From Nanobdellota archaeon (lineage in GTDB: Archaea > Nanobdellota > Nanobdellia > Pacearchaeales > GW2011-AR1), in assembly GCA_030641715.1 (NCBI GenBank), contig DAOWGX010000018.1:1-35751 (forward strand): 35,751 bases of DNA, in the 5' to 3' direction. Position 1 is the stretch's first letter; the number at the start of each line of letters is the position of its first letter. The position numbers and the translations under genes are program-made. This document shows, piece by piece, positions 7,683 through 16,816 of this stretch. Below the pieces are notes generated by a model. The model saw only the letters and a list, made by a program, of their open reading frames with translations, had not been told where the DNA came from and made no database searches.

Positions 7683-10364
7683 TTATAATCTCCTTTGGAA
7701 TTGAGATTTATTAATGTTTCTTTCATTTTGTTGTTGAATCGTAGTGGCAATTTTTCCCCTTGCTCTCCGATTTCTGAAAAAAGCCGCCATCTTACCGAGG
7801 GGGACGATTTCAAACATTCCTGTTCTTTGTCCACGTGACTTTTTAATTACATAAGTTATCCTCTCACTAGACCATCCTTGTTTTTTTAGCGTTGTTATAA
7901 TTACCTTGTCTGTCTCGCCCCTCGCTCGCGCATTTGTAACATACATTAGGATGTTGTATAATTCTTGCCTGTTACGGAACAGGTAATTCTCGTAGTGTCG
8001 AGTATACCAAACTTGTAAGGCAGTGTAAACAATTAGTATAAAAATAATTGCAAGGATTACATAAGCAATCGCGCTGATAATTGGCTTGCAATCACTACGA
8101 CAGGTATTGGAAGTTTCACCTAATTCTTTTTCGCAGATATTATTGAAATTACAAGTGGTATCGATATCTGTTTCGATAATTAGTGTGCTCAGCTTTGGGG
8201 AGATAAAAAATGTTGTCTCTTCAGGGCTTTCGTGATAAAACTCAAAACTTTTATCGTCGTTCTTGTCAATGATTATAACTGTGGCATCGCCTGTTTTTTC
8301 TACTCCAGATAATTTATTGAAGTAAATTTCTTCTCTAGGTCGATTTATTATGAAATAACTCTCGTCGCTATTGATTGAATTGATATTAAAGTGGTATGTT
8401 CTAAAAAGTGGGATGGTATCCCCATTCCATCTTGAAACTGAAAATACTTTCGTTGAAAAAGAACCCTTGATATTTTGCGTTTGCCAATTTAGGATAGGAT
8501 CTCTATAATCCTCTAGGTTTTTATAACTTGAATTTCCTACTATGTTCGCAACAGTTTCGGGATTAATGTCTTCGGGTTTTGTCCAAAGGAAAGGATATGT
8601 TTCTTCATTTGTAAAGATTTCCGTCGGAATATCTAATGAGTAAGCGTCTTTCGCGACGGCTAAAAAATCTTCGTCTTCAGTTGCGTTAGTTTGTGTTTTT
8701 TCTAATCTAGTTAATTCTTCTTTGTAAAAGGAAATTCCAATGACTTTTTCTAATGCTCCTTGGTACCATGAAGGAAGTGTATTAATTTTTTTGATAATGC
8801 TATTTAAAGATTCATTTTTTTTAGAGAGTGTGGCATTGATAGCTTCGGCGGGATGGATAGTTCTAATATCGAAACTTTTTTTTGAAGTTAAATTCTTATT
8901 TGCGGTAACTTCAATACTAATTGTATAATTTTTTATTTCGGCAAAAGTGTGGGTCACGGAATTTGTCGTCGTCGTGTAACTTCTATTCTCGAAGTTCCAT
9001 TTGTAAGTTAGGGAAGCATTTGGAACATCATAGTCGACGTTTATGTAGTAATCGATTGGAACTCCTGCCGGAGGGTTTAGGGGGGAGAGTGAGTGAATAA
9101 TTGGTGCGGGTAGTTTTTCAACATCTTCTTCGAAAAGTTTTTTATCACCGAGGTGAAGGGAGTATGTGCCACTTTCTAAAACGTTGAATCTTGTGAGGCT
9201 TAAATCGAGAATACCAGAAAAGTCGACTGTTGTAGGAATTGGTTCTAAATTGTAGATATTTTTTTCTTGGTAGTTTTCACCGTTTTTGGTGTATTGTAGT
9301 GTAATCTCATAAATTTTCAATGCTTGAGGAATACCTGAGAATGTTAGTGGCAAAATGCATCCATCAGAACAATCTCTGTCATATTTTGTTTCAAGAAGAT
9401 TGTCTGCCATGGAAGTTGCTTCAGATAGATCAATATCTGCCGAGTTAAATGAACTGGCATCGGCGTATTTTGCTATTTGGGCAAAAATTGCGTAGTCTTT
9501 TATACTTGACTCGGGACCTAGAGAATAAACGAATCCGCAGCTATCTCCGGAGTATTCTTCGTAAATATGATAATCTGTCAAACTGTCTGAAGATACGCAG
9601 ATAGGATATGGTCCTGCCTCAAAAATTTCTCCTTCTTCTGCGTCAATTTGACATCCATCATTAAGATTAGGATTATAGCTACATCTTCCCAGATGACCTC
9701 CCCCGTTTTCTGGATAAATTTTCATATTTAGGATTTTGTCATCGTTACTATCCACGTAAGCCCCGACATTTATAGTTCCAGTTTCGGAAATTGTTATCAT
9801 TTCACAATATTCTGAAGTTCCAATTAAGGGGCCTTGTGAGGGCGTATCGGTGTTGTAACATCCCCAAAATTTTGAAGAAAAAACGCTAGAGAATTCGTTA
9901 AATTTCCAGGTGCTATCTTCAAAAAAATCGATGGATAATGGATTTCGGCTATCTGTTTCGAAATTGCTTTCAATGGAGAAATTTAAGTTGGTTAAGATAA
10001 TATTGGTCCCGGTTAAAACGAAGCCGCCATGGGATTGTTCTGGGTTGATGGTGAATGTTTTGTCTACCGAGGCTGAGGAGGGACTATAATCTTGAGAACA
10101 ATCTGAAGGGGAGCACTGGTAAACGACTCCGTTTGCAATTAAAAAGTCCTTTAAGGAAATTTCTTCCCCATTCCCAGAATGTAATTTAGAAATATAATCT
10201 TCGTTTGAAATCGTCAAATTAATCTCTCCGGAAATTTCTTCCTCGGGATAATAAGAATTTTTAAAAGTATAATTATGAACTTCAATGGAAGCGGAAACTA
10301 TTCCTGTAAGATAAGAAAAGATTAACAAAATTAGCCACAATTTTTTCATAAGATAAATTAGCAT
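7683..10364 (-). CDS. Large secreted surface protein with PKD-like domain, C-terminal TM and basic cytoplasmic tail
   Basis: Signal peptide (MKKLWLILLIFSYLTGIVSA), PKD-like YKWNFENRSYTTTTNSVTHTFAEIKNYTISIEV, TM near the C-terminus, then GWSSERITYVIKKSRGQ tail. Confidence 0.75.
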   Translation of the reverse strand: MLIYLMKKLWLILLIFSYLTGIVSASIEVHNYTFKNSYYPEEEISGEINLTISNEDYISKLHSGNGEEISLKDFLIANGVVYQCSPSDCSQDYSPSSASVDKTFTINPEQSHGGFVLTGTNIILTNLNFSIESNFETDSRNPLSIDFFEDSTWKFNEFSSVFSSKFWGCYNTDTPSQGPLIGTSEYCEMITISETGTINVGAYVDSNDDKILNMKIYPENGGGHLGRCSYNPNLNDGCQIDAEEGEIFEAGPYPICVSSDSLTDYHIYEEYSGDSCGFVYSLGPESSIKDYAIFAQIAKYADASSFNSADIDLSEATSMADNLLETKYDRDCSDGCILPLTFSGIPQALKIYEITLQYTKNGENYQEKNIYNLEPIPTTVDFSGILDLSLTRFNVLESGTYSLHLGDKKLFEEDVEKLPAPIIHSLSPLNPPAGVPIDYYINVDYDVPNASLTYKWNFENRSYTTTTNSVTHTFAEIKNYTISIEVTANKNLTSKKSFDIRTIHPAEAINATLSKKNESLNSIIKKINTLPSWYQGALEKVIGISFYKEELTRLEKTQTNATEDEDFLAVAKDAYSLDIPTEIFTNEETYPFLWTKPEDINPETVANIVGNSSYKNLEDYRDPILNWQTQNIKGSFSTKVFSVSRWNGDTIPLFRTYHFNINSINSDESYFIINRPREEIYFNKLSGVEKTGDATVIIIDKNDDKSFEFYHESPEETTFFISPKLSTLIIETDIDTTCNFNNICEKELGETSNTCRSDCKPIISAIAYVILAIIFILIVYTALQVWYTRHYENYLFRNRQELYNILMYVTNARARGETDKVIITTLKKQGWSSERITYVIKKSRGQRTGMFEIVPLGKMAAFFRNRRARGKIATTIQQQNERNINKSQFQRRL

Positions 10365-10380
10365 TTACTATTTATAAACT

Positions 10381-10659
10381 TCACTTTTTACGACGAGCTT
10401 TCTTAGTTTTCTGAATCTTTTTTTTGTTTTTAAGAATTTTTCTTAAAATGACCACAATAATTATCAAGGTGATTAAAGCAGCGATACCAGATACTATCGG
10501 GGATTTGAGATTAAGGAAATTAGAAAAAAAGTTTTGCTCGGGAGAGTCTATTGATAAGGCACTTATATAAAAGTCTGTTCGAACATCTGACGTCGGTCCT
10601 GCAATAACAAATCCAGATGTGGTCAAAAGCAGAATTAAACCTAGTAACACTCTCTTCAT
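10381..10659 (-). CDS. Small secreted/membrane protein with TM and very basic C-terminus
   Basis: Signal peptide, TM SGIAALITLIIIVVIL, then RKILKNKKKIQKTKKARRKK. Confidence 0.6.
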   Translation of the reverse strand: MKRVLLGLILLLTTSGFVIAGPTSDVRTDFYISALSIDSPEQNFFSNFLNLKSPIVSGIAALITLIIIVVILRKILKNKKKIQKTKKARRKK

Positions 10660-10696
10660 GGTTAATTACAGGGAAGAGAAGATTATAAATGTTTCT

Positions 10697-11608
10697 TTAA
10701 TCATACTGATTTTTTAGTTCTCGGATAAAGTAAAATAAACTTACAATCCCTAAGGATATAAGGAAGGAGAGCAGACTAAATCCTAATAGCTTTAGGATAG
10801 GCATTCCGCATTCACGCTCGGCTCCTATAGCATTATCGACGCAATTTGCTGCTTCTAGAACTGACAAGGGAATTCCTGAAGCGTAGCCAGAGATAATTTG
10901 GGGGGTTGCGTTCCATTTGATTAGTTGAATACCGTCGATACATTCCCCGATATCAAAACTTTTTATACACTCGAATGAGTTTTCGGTGCCATTATTGAAT
11001 TCTTCTACAATATCATAAGCCAATCTGCAAACGCTGTCCCATTCACAACGACAACTCTCAAAAGGAATAACGTATCCAGTACCGTCCGTGGTAAAGTAAG
11101 TTCCGCAGATTTCTGTTCCGATGCCTCGCTGCCCTAATCCGAATCTGTCTTCGGTACAAGTTTCCTGATTCGGGTAAATGTCACAACTATAATCGGAAGG
11201 GGATTCGACGCAAATTCCTCCATCTACTAGTAACCAATAACATCCCATGTCTTCGCAATCACTCTGGGTTAGTTGATCTGCACAGAGTCCTTCTCTTAGA
11301 TTACAGATGGGACCTTCAGCGTCGTTTTCACAAAAGTATTCCACTGGACAACAGAAGAGTTGACCGGGGGTATAGGTAGTTGCACCGTAGGAGCATCCTG
11401 TAGGGTCGTAAATGGTGTCATATAGAATGTAGTTATCATCTTTGTAGCCACAAAAGTAATCTCCATTGGGAGAGCAAGAACCATTTATGAGTCCTGTTTC
11501 CCCGAAGTTACATCCAGAGATAGTAAAATTCGATTCGGTTTCGGATGCTCCGTTTACGATATTGACTATAAAAATTCCAACAAGTAAGATTAATAACCCC
11601 TTTTTCAT
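10697..11608 (-). CDS. Cys-rich secreted protein with C-terminal TM (303 aa)
   Basis: Signal peptide; many Cys in repeated CxxxxxxC-type spacing; TM LLGFSLLSFLISLGIVSLFYFI. Confidence 0.6.
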   Translation of the reverse strand: MKKGLLILLVGIFIVNIVNGASETESNFTISGCNFGETGLINGSCSPNGDYFCGYKDDNYILYDTIYDPTGCSYGATTYTPGQLFCCPVEYFCENDAEGPICNLREGLCADQLTQSDCEDMGCYWLLVDGGICVESPSDYSCDIYPNQETCTEDRFGLGQRGIGTEICGTYFTTDGTGYVIPFESCRCEWDSVCRLAYDIVEEFNNGTENSFECIKSFDIGECIDGIQLIKWNATPQIISGYASGIPLSVLEAANCVDNAIGAERECGMPILKLLGFSLLSFLISLGIVSLFYFIRELKNQYD

Positions 11609-11653
11609 GGATGTTTATAACAAAATACCTTTATAATTCTATCTCTCCTTTTC

Positions 11654-12136
11654 TCATTGACAGATAATCTTTTGGCTTGCATAAGACTTGCAACTTATCT
11701 TTCCGTTTTTTGTTAAGAATGGTTGAACTTCGACGAGGGTAATTTTCGTGAAATCTTTACCGTCGTAGGATTCTGTAAAAGAGTATGTGGTTGTATCCCT
11801 TTTTCCAGGGGTAATCGGAGAACCAGTTTCGGTTAGAGTATAAAAACCAAATTCTGCATCAGGGTTGTCGTGGACCCTGAGTGTATATCCATCGACGTTG
11901 AATAGTCCTTTATTTTTTAGAGTAACGTTTAAAAATCCGGATGTTCCAGAAACACAAGTATAACTTTCTATAATCAGATTAACTGTGTCTGGACATTGTC
12001 CTACTTCTTCTTCACTGACATAGAATCTTAACCAATTGTAAACCATTACTGAAAGTCCGATTGTAATAGAAATTAATAAAACGTAAGCGATAATGTTGCT
12101 TACCGCATTTTTATCCAATTGTAATAAAGCTTTCAT
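11654..12136 (-). CDS. Archaeal type IV pilin-like protein (DUF1628/pilin_N-like N-terminus)
   Basis: NAVSNIIAYVLLISITIGLSVMVYNWLRFYV after a short charged leader. Confidence 0.7.
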   Translation of the reverse strand: MKALLQLDKNAVSNIIAYVLLISITIGLSVMVYNWLRFYVSEEEVGQCPDTVNLIIESYTCVSGTSGFLNVTLKNKGLFNVDGYTLRVHDNPDAEFGFYTLTETGSPITPGKRDTTTYSFTESYDGKDFTKITLVEVQPFLTKNGKISCKSYASQKIICQ

Positions 12137-12659
12137 CTCCTACATCCTTTTTCATTAAGAAGATGACTTGGGGGTATTTTGAGATTGGGAACGAAAATTC
12201 ATAATCTCCGATTTCTATGATAATCTCCTCTGCTTCCTCTAAATCTTCTACATCTAAACTTTCTGTGATTCCTGTGCCGGGTGTACCAACTGTTTTATAG
12301 AACTGTCCGATAGAGATGGTGCTTGTCACATCTGAGATCTGAGAATCATAAGTCTTTAGAGTTACATCTGTGTTGTCTCCGTAGACAAATATAAAATTTG
12401 CATCAGGATTGTCATCTTGAATATTCTCCGCAAGAATATCTACAAATTCTTCTAAATTGTCCTCTTCGGAAAAATTTGTATAAATTTCGTAATCTATTAC
12501 AGCCCCTATTTCTCGTTTAACTTCATAACTGAAATCGTGAAAGTTTTTCGGCTCAGGACTTATTCTTGCCTGGTTTGCAGTGATTCCTAAACTGATTACA
12601 ATTGAAGAGATTATAACTGCTGTAAGCAAGAAAAGTTGTGCGCGTTTTGATATCACCAT
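12111..12659 (-). CDS. Pilin-like / pseudopilin-like secreted protein
   Basis: SKRAQLFLLTAVIISSIVISLGITANQ N-terminal hydrophobic helix; overlaps the next pilin gene by 26 nt. Confidence 0.6.
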   Translation of the reverse strand: MVISKRAQLFLLTAVIISSIVISLGITANQARISPEPKNFHDFSYEVKREIGAVIDYEIYTNFSEEDNLEEFVDILAENIQDDNPDANFIFVYGDNTDVTLKTYDSQISDVTSTISIGQFYKTVGTPGTGITESLDVEDLEEAEEIIIEIGDYEFSFPISKYPQVIFLMKKDVGDESFITIG

Positions 12660-12692
12660 TATAATTAAATGACTAAAGACTTTATAAATTTA

Positions 12693-12955
12693 ATGTAGGT
12701 CCGACAAGTTGCTCGGGTATTCTGTTGAGAGGTGATTGGTTATCCTCAGTTCTGCGACCCTTTAAGCACCTAAACCTTAACTTAGGGCTGCTTCGTTCCC
12801 GACCTGACCCGATTCATCAAGGCAAGATCAAAAAGGACAAAACTTCAACGTCAAATCAATAACATCGACAGCTTCATCTTACGTCTTGCCTTGCAGTCCG
12901 CCATAAAGCCCATTTGCGAATAGCGAGGGGCTAGCTCGCCGACCTGACCTACGTT
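12693..12955 (-). ncRNA. ffs: SRP RNA (archaeal 7S RNA)
   Basis: Minus strand contains GGGTCAGGTCGGGAACGAAGCAGCCC (domain IV signature); the ends pair as GTAGGTC (12946-12952) with GACCTAC (12695-12701), closing helix 1. Confidence 0.9.
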
Positions 12956-13027
12956 AGCTAGGGGTGGTGGTGATTTATAAAACTAACTAACAAGAGACTT
13001 TAAAACATCTATAGTCTAGTATAATTT

Positions 13028-13819
13028 ATGGGTCTCATAAAAAAGAGGAACTTGGCTCTTGCTTTGTCTGGGGGGAGTGTGAGGGGTTTGGCTCACATAG
13101 GATTTTTAGAAGTTCTCGAGGAGAATGATATAAGAATAGATTATATCGTCGGGACAAGTATGGGGGCTCTCGTCGGGGGAATCTATGCTGCGGGGAAATT
13201 AAAAGAGTTCAAGAAAAAAATACTCAAGCTTTCGAAAAATAAGATCATGTCTCTTCTTTTGTCTAACCAAATTAAGAAGGGTAATACTGATACGAAAGGG
13301 ATTGAGAAGTTTATTAAAAAGTTTATTGAGAATAAAAAAATAGAAAATCTTAATGTTGGGTTTACCGCGATTGCAACGGATTTGAAAACGGGAAAGGAGG
13401 CTTATTTGGAGAAGGGTAGTTTGCTAAAGAGTATTAGTGCGAGTATTTCAATACCAGGGGTTTTTCAACCAGTTAAGATGGGAGATATGCTTCTTGTCGA
13501 TGGAGGAGTTATAGATCCGTTGCCGGAGGAATACGCGAAGGAAAAGGCGAGGAAGGTGATTGCTGTTAATGCGTTACCGACGAAGATTAATTATAAACAA
13601 GGTGGTGGAACTTTTGAGGTTCTTTCTGAGGTGGTGGGTATTATGACAAATGAATTAATTGGGGAAAGGAATGTTAAGGAGAAGGATAGGTTGTTTGTTC
13701 AGATTAAGACGAGGAATATTGATTCGTTTGATTTTAAGAGTGCGTCGAGGGTGATAAAACTTGGGAGAAGGGCGGCGAGGAAGTCTTTGAGGAGGATACG
13801 GAGGTTGGTTGATTCTTAG
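13028..13819 (+). CDS. Patatin-like phospholipase (RssA-like)
   Basis: GGSVRGLAHIGFLE oxyanion motif, GTSMGA nucleophile elbow, DGG catalytic Asp. Confidence 0.9.
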   Translation: MGLIKKRNLALALSGGSVRGLAHIGFLEVLEENDIRIDYIVGTSMGALVGGIYAAGKLKEFKKKILKLSKNKIMSLLLSNQIKKGNTDTKGIEKFIKKFIENKKIENLNVGFTAIATDLKTGKEAYLEKGSLLKSISASISIPGVFQPVKMGDMLLVDGGVIDPLPEEYAKEKARKVIAVNALPTKINYKQGGGTFEVLSEVVGIMTNELIGERNVKEKDRLFVQIKTRNIDSFDFKSASRVIKLGRRAARKSLRRIRRLVDS

Positions 13820-13896
13820 TGTTTGTCTTTTGTAAAAACTCGGCACTTCGTAAGTACCCTCTGCGAGGGCAACATCGAAGGTTCGATTCCAAACAC
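13819..13896 (+). other. Degenerate tRNA-like element (possible tRNA fossil)
   Basis: GTGTTTG (13819-13825) pairs with CAAACAC (13890-13896), 78 nt end to end; internal hairpins CCCTC-TGC-GAGGG and ATCGAA-GG-TTCGAT; GGTTCGATTCC T-arm-like string. No canonical D-arm or 5-bp T-stem. Confidence 0.3.
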
Positions 13897-13976
13897 GCTC
13901 ACACCCGGAATCGAACCGGGGTACCCCGAAGGGTCCGCCTTAGCAGAGCGGTGCAATACCATTATGCGATGTGAGC
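13896..13976 (-). tRNA. tRNA-Ser (anticodon GCU)
   Basis: Acceptor GCTCACA/TGTGAGC, D-loop GG, anticodon arm CCGCT-CTGCTAA-GGCGG, variable arm ACCCTTCGGGGT, T-arm CCCGG-TTCGATT-CCGGG. Confidence 0.93.
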
Positions 13977-14069
13977 ATAAAATAATCTAGAAACTTTTGT
14001 TTTTAAAACTAATGAATTCTTTTGTTTTATCCAGATATTATCTCCTGTGGTTCCTAAGCGATGACTAGA

Positions 14070-14084
14070 AAACTTTATAATCTT
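14070..14084 (+). promoter_or_regulatory. TATA-like box (actttataatc) upstream of the triple-hairpin element
   Basis: gaaaactttataatctttg lies about 25-30 nt upstream of the hairpin region. Confidence 0.45.
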
Positions 14085-14097
14085 TGAATGCCTTTAT

Positions 14098-14186
14098 TAT
14101 TTGTTCAACTTCGGTTGGACCACTTGGCTTCGGTTAAGTGTTGGAGACTAGCTAGCTTCGGTTGTCTAGTCTCCTCTTTGTTTTTA
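14098..14186 (+). ncRNA. Candidate structured RNA: three tandem C(UUCG)G hairpins and T-tract
   Basis: H1 GTTCAAC-TTCG-GTTGGAC (14103-14120), H2 CACTTGGC-TTCG-GTTAAGTG (14121-14140), H3 GGAGACTAGCTAGC-TTCG-GTTGTCTAGTCTCC (14143-14174), followed by tctttgttttt. Confidence 0.65.
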
Positions 14187-14246
14187 TTAGGTTTATTTGG
14201 AGGAGAGATTCTTAATGATTATATTAAATTATAATAATGCTTTTAT

Positions 14247-15134
14247 ATGGAAGATATGTTTAAGAAGCCTGAGAAAATGTCGAGTCTAATTAAGTTAATT
14301 GAGGATAGGAAATTTGAAAAAAAGTTTTATTCAAGCTATAAGCGTTTAAAAATCAAGGGTGCTACGATACAGGGAATTGCAGCGAATAGCAACCTCCTTT
14401 TTATTGCTGATAATAGGTCAGAATATTTAAGTGTTTTTGATAAGGAGGGTAATTTTATAAAGTTTTCAAAACCTCAGAATGTTTATTTGAAAAATAACTA
14501 TCCTTTTTCTATAAATTTTTCTGATGTTTCAGCGAATGAGGATAATGTTGTAGCTTCGGATAGGCACAATCATTCAATTTATAAATATGACTGTGAAGGT
14601 AATCTTGTTGATATAGTAAATTCTCATACGTCGACAGAACGCATTGAAATAGACAAGGATAGTAAGATATTTTTTGTTAAGTCAGGTAATAGCTCTCCTA
14701 GTGTTTATCTATTGTCAGAAAAAGAAAACATCTCTAAAGGAAGTGCTCGAAACATTGCGTTAGATCCTATGGGTAATCTTTATGGGAATGATTATGAGAA
14801 TATCTTTCGATTACCAGATAAAACTTCAGAGCAATTTAAGCCATTGGAGGATAAGAAATCTATCATAGATATTGCATTTAGCAAACTATATTTTTTTGTT
14901 TCTTCTAGAGGGATTATTGATGATAAATATATTAATATCTTCATGAGGGAAAAGACACCTATACTTTTAGATTCTTACAAGTTAAATACAAAAGAATCTA
15001 ACAATGTTAATCTTGCACTAGTTGGAGATAATCTTTATGTTCAAAAAGGATTTAGAAGTGTTACTAAGTTTAATATTTTAAAAGATGATTATTTGTTGAA
15101 GCTTGAAGCTCGTAAGGAAGCGATTCAGAGTTAG
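14247..15134 (+). CDS. Hypothetical protein, possibly beta-propeller (NHL/SMP-30-like)
   Basis: Repeated LFIADNRSEYLSVFDKEGNFI / VVASDRHNHSIYKYDCEGNLVDIV / IALDPMGNLYGNDYENIFRLP pattern. Start uncertain (14247, 14256 or 14277). Confidence 0.55.
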   Translation: MEDMFKKPEKMSSLIKLIEDRKFEKKFYSSYKRLKIKGATIQGIAANSNLLFIADNRSEYLSVFDKEGNFIKFSKPQNVYLKNNYPFSINFSDVSANEDNVVASDRHNHSIYKYDCEGNLVDIVNSHTSTERIEIDKDSKIFFVKSGNSSPSVYLLSEKENISKGSARNIALDPMGNLYGNDYENIFRLPDKTSEQFKPLEDKKSIIDIAFSKLYFFVSSRGIIDDKYINIFMREKTPILLDSYKLNTKESNNVNLALVGDNLYVQKGFRSVTKFNILKDDYLLKLEARKEAIQS

Positions 15135-15181
15135 GTGTTTTGAATCTAAATATTTATAAAGAATTCATCCTAGGATGTATT

Positions 15182-15481
15182 ATGGAAAAGGATATTGGTA
15201 AAATCTCCAAAGGGGAGTATCAAGGGACGATTACCGAAATTGTTGTCGGGATTAAAGAGTACAATGGAAGAGTTGGGATAGATATTAGAGAGTTTACTCA
15301 AAGTGAGTCCTATACTGGGCCTACGAAAAAAGGTTTAAGAATTCCAGCCGATAAGTTCGAGGAATTTAAGAAGATAATTAATTCTGTTAATCCGGATGAT
15401 CTTAAAGTCGAGTCAGCGCAAGAGAATTTCTCGGAATCCTCCGAGGAAGATTCTGGAATTGATGAAAGCGGTTTGATGTAA
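15182..15481 (+). CDS. PC4/p15-like transcriptional coactivator domain protein with acidic tail
   Basis: GRVGIDIREFTQSESYTGPTKKGLRIPADKFEEFKKII resembles the PC4 C-terminal domain. The track start at 15140 would include the TATA box (aaatatttataaag), so ATG 15182 is preferred. Confidence 0.7.
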   Translation: MEKDIGKISKGEYQGTITEIVVGIKEYNGRVGIDIREFTQSESYTGPTKKGLRIPADKFEEFKKIINSVNPDDLKVESAQENFSESSEEDSGIDESGLM

Positions 15482-15514
15482 AAGGTTTATATATTCTAAG
15501 AACTGTTTAAGAAG

Positions 15515-16816
15515 ATGGGTGATGTGAGCGTGTTCTTTGATGCGAAAACTTTCGCAGTGGTCGGAGCCTCTCGGGATAGAAACAAGGTCGGACATGTGGT
15601 TTTTAAAAACTTGTTGCAGTCTGGAAAGAAAGTTTTTCCGGTGAATCCGAAGGCGAAAGAAATTCTTGGGCATAGGGCTTATGAGGATGTTTTAGAAATT
15701 CCTTATGATATTGATTGTATTGTCGTCGCTGTTCCGGCAAAGCTTGTTCCGTTGGTTTTGAGGCAGGCTGAGAAAAGAAATGTGAAGGCGGCAGTAGTTT
15801 TGAGTGCGGGTTTTTTGGAAGTTGGAAGTAAAGATTTGGAAGAAAGGATTCTTAGGATTGCGGACGAGGCGAATATTAAACTTTTAGGACCTAATGCTTA
15901 TGGTTTTATCGATCCTTTTCAAAAACTTAATGCAACTTATTTTAATGGTATTCCCAAACAGGGGGGCATAGCATTTGTTTCTCAATCGGGGGCGATTGGT
16001 TCTGCGGTTTTAGATGGGGTCGGGAAATTTTCCGGTTTTGTGTCCATCGGAGGTTCGGCACAATTGGATTTCAGTGATTTTATTGAATATTATTCTAGGG
16101 ATAAAAATACGAAAGTTATAACTCTCTATATTGAATCTTTGAAAGAAGGGAAGGGGAGGCGGTTTATTGAAGTTTGTAAAAAATGTAGGAAGCCTATAGT
16201 TGCGTTGAAGGCGGGAAAGTCGAGGGAGGGGCAACGCGCGGCGAAGTCTCATACTGCTGCGTTAGCGTCGGAACAAGGGGTTTATTCGGGAGTTTTGAAG
16301 CAGGCAGGTGTTATTGAAGTTGATTCAGTCCGGCAACTTTTTAGCGTCGCTAAGATTATAGAAAGATATCCGAAGTTGGGAAATAAGGTCGCTATAATTA
16401 CGAATGCTGGAGGACTTGGGGTTTTAACAACTGATGGTTGTGAGATAAATAAAATTAAAGTTCCAAAACTTTCTGAACAAATAGTTGAAAAGCTGAATAA
16501 GGTTTTGCCGTCGAATTGGAGCCATAATAATCCTATTGATTTAGTTGGTGATGCTCTTGCTGAGGATTATGAGAAAGCTTTGTTGATTCTTGAGAAAGAG
16601 AATTTTGATTTTTTTGTTGTTTTGTTGACGCCACAGAGAATGACGGAGGCTTTGGGGACTGCGAGAATTCTTCTTAAAATGGGGAAGCCTGTTGTCGCGT
16701 GTTTTTTAGGAAATGGGCAAGTTAGGGAGGCGAAGGAGTTTATGGATAGAGTTGGGATTTTGAATTTTAATGATGTCGGGGAGATGTGTGAGGTGGTTGG
16801 GAAGGTTGTTGGGTAG
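15515..16816 (+). CDS. acdA: ADP-forming acyl/acetyl-CoA synthetase alpha subunit
   Basis: CoA-binding FAVVGASRDRNKVGHVVFKNL, GPNAYGF, FVSQSGAIGSAVLD, KSHTAALASE, TNAGGLGVL. Confidence 0.92.
   Translation: MGDVSVFFDAKTFAVVGASRDRNKVGHVVFKNLLQSGKKVFPVNPKAKEILGHRAYEDVLEIPYDIDCIVVAVPAKLVPLVLRQAEKRNVKAAVVLSAGFLEVGSKDLEERILRIADEANIKLLGPNAYGFIDPFQKLNATYFNGIPKQGGIAFVSQSGAIGSAVLDGVGKFSGFVSIGGSAQLDFSDFIEYYSRDKNTKVITLYIESLKEGKGRRFIEVCKKCRKPIVALKAGKSREGQRAAKSHTAALASEQGVYSGVLKQAGVIEVDSVRQLFSVAKIIERYPKLGNKVAIITNAGGLGVLTTDGCEINKIKVPKLSEQIVEKLNKVLPSNWSHNNPIDLVGDALAEDYEKALLILEKENFDFFVVLLTPQRMTEALGTARILLKMGKPVVACFLGNGQVREAKEFMDRVGILNFNDVGEMCEVVGKVVG

Noticed and set aside
7682-7834. N-terminal extension of the GTPase ORF to 7834
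   Set aside because: Overlaps the end of the 893-aa surface protein and precedes a natural start at 7681; no conserved residues.
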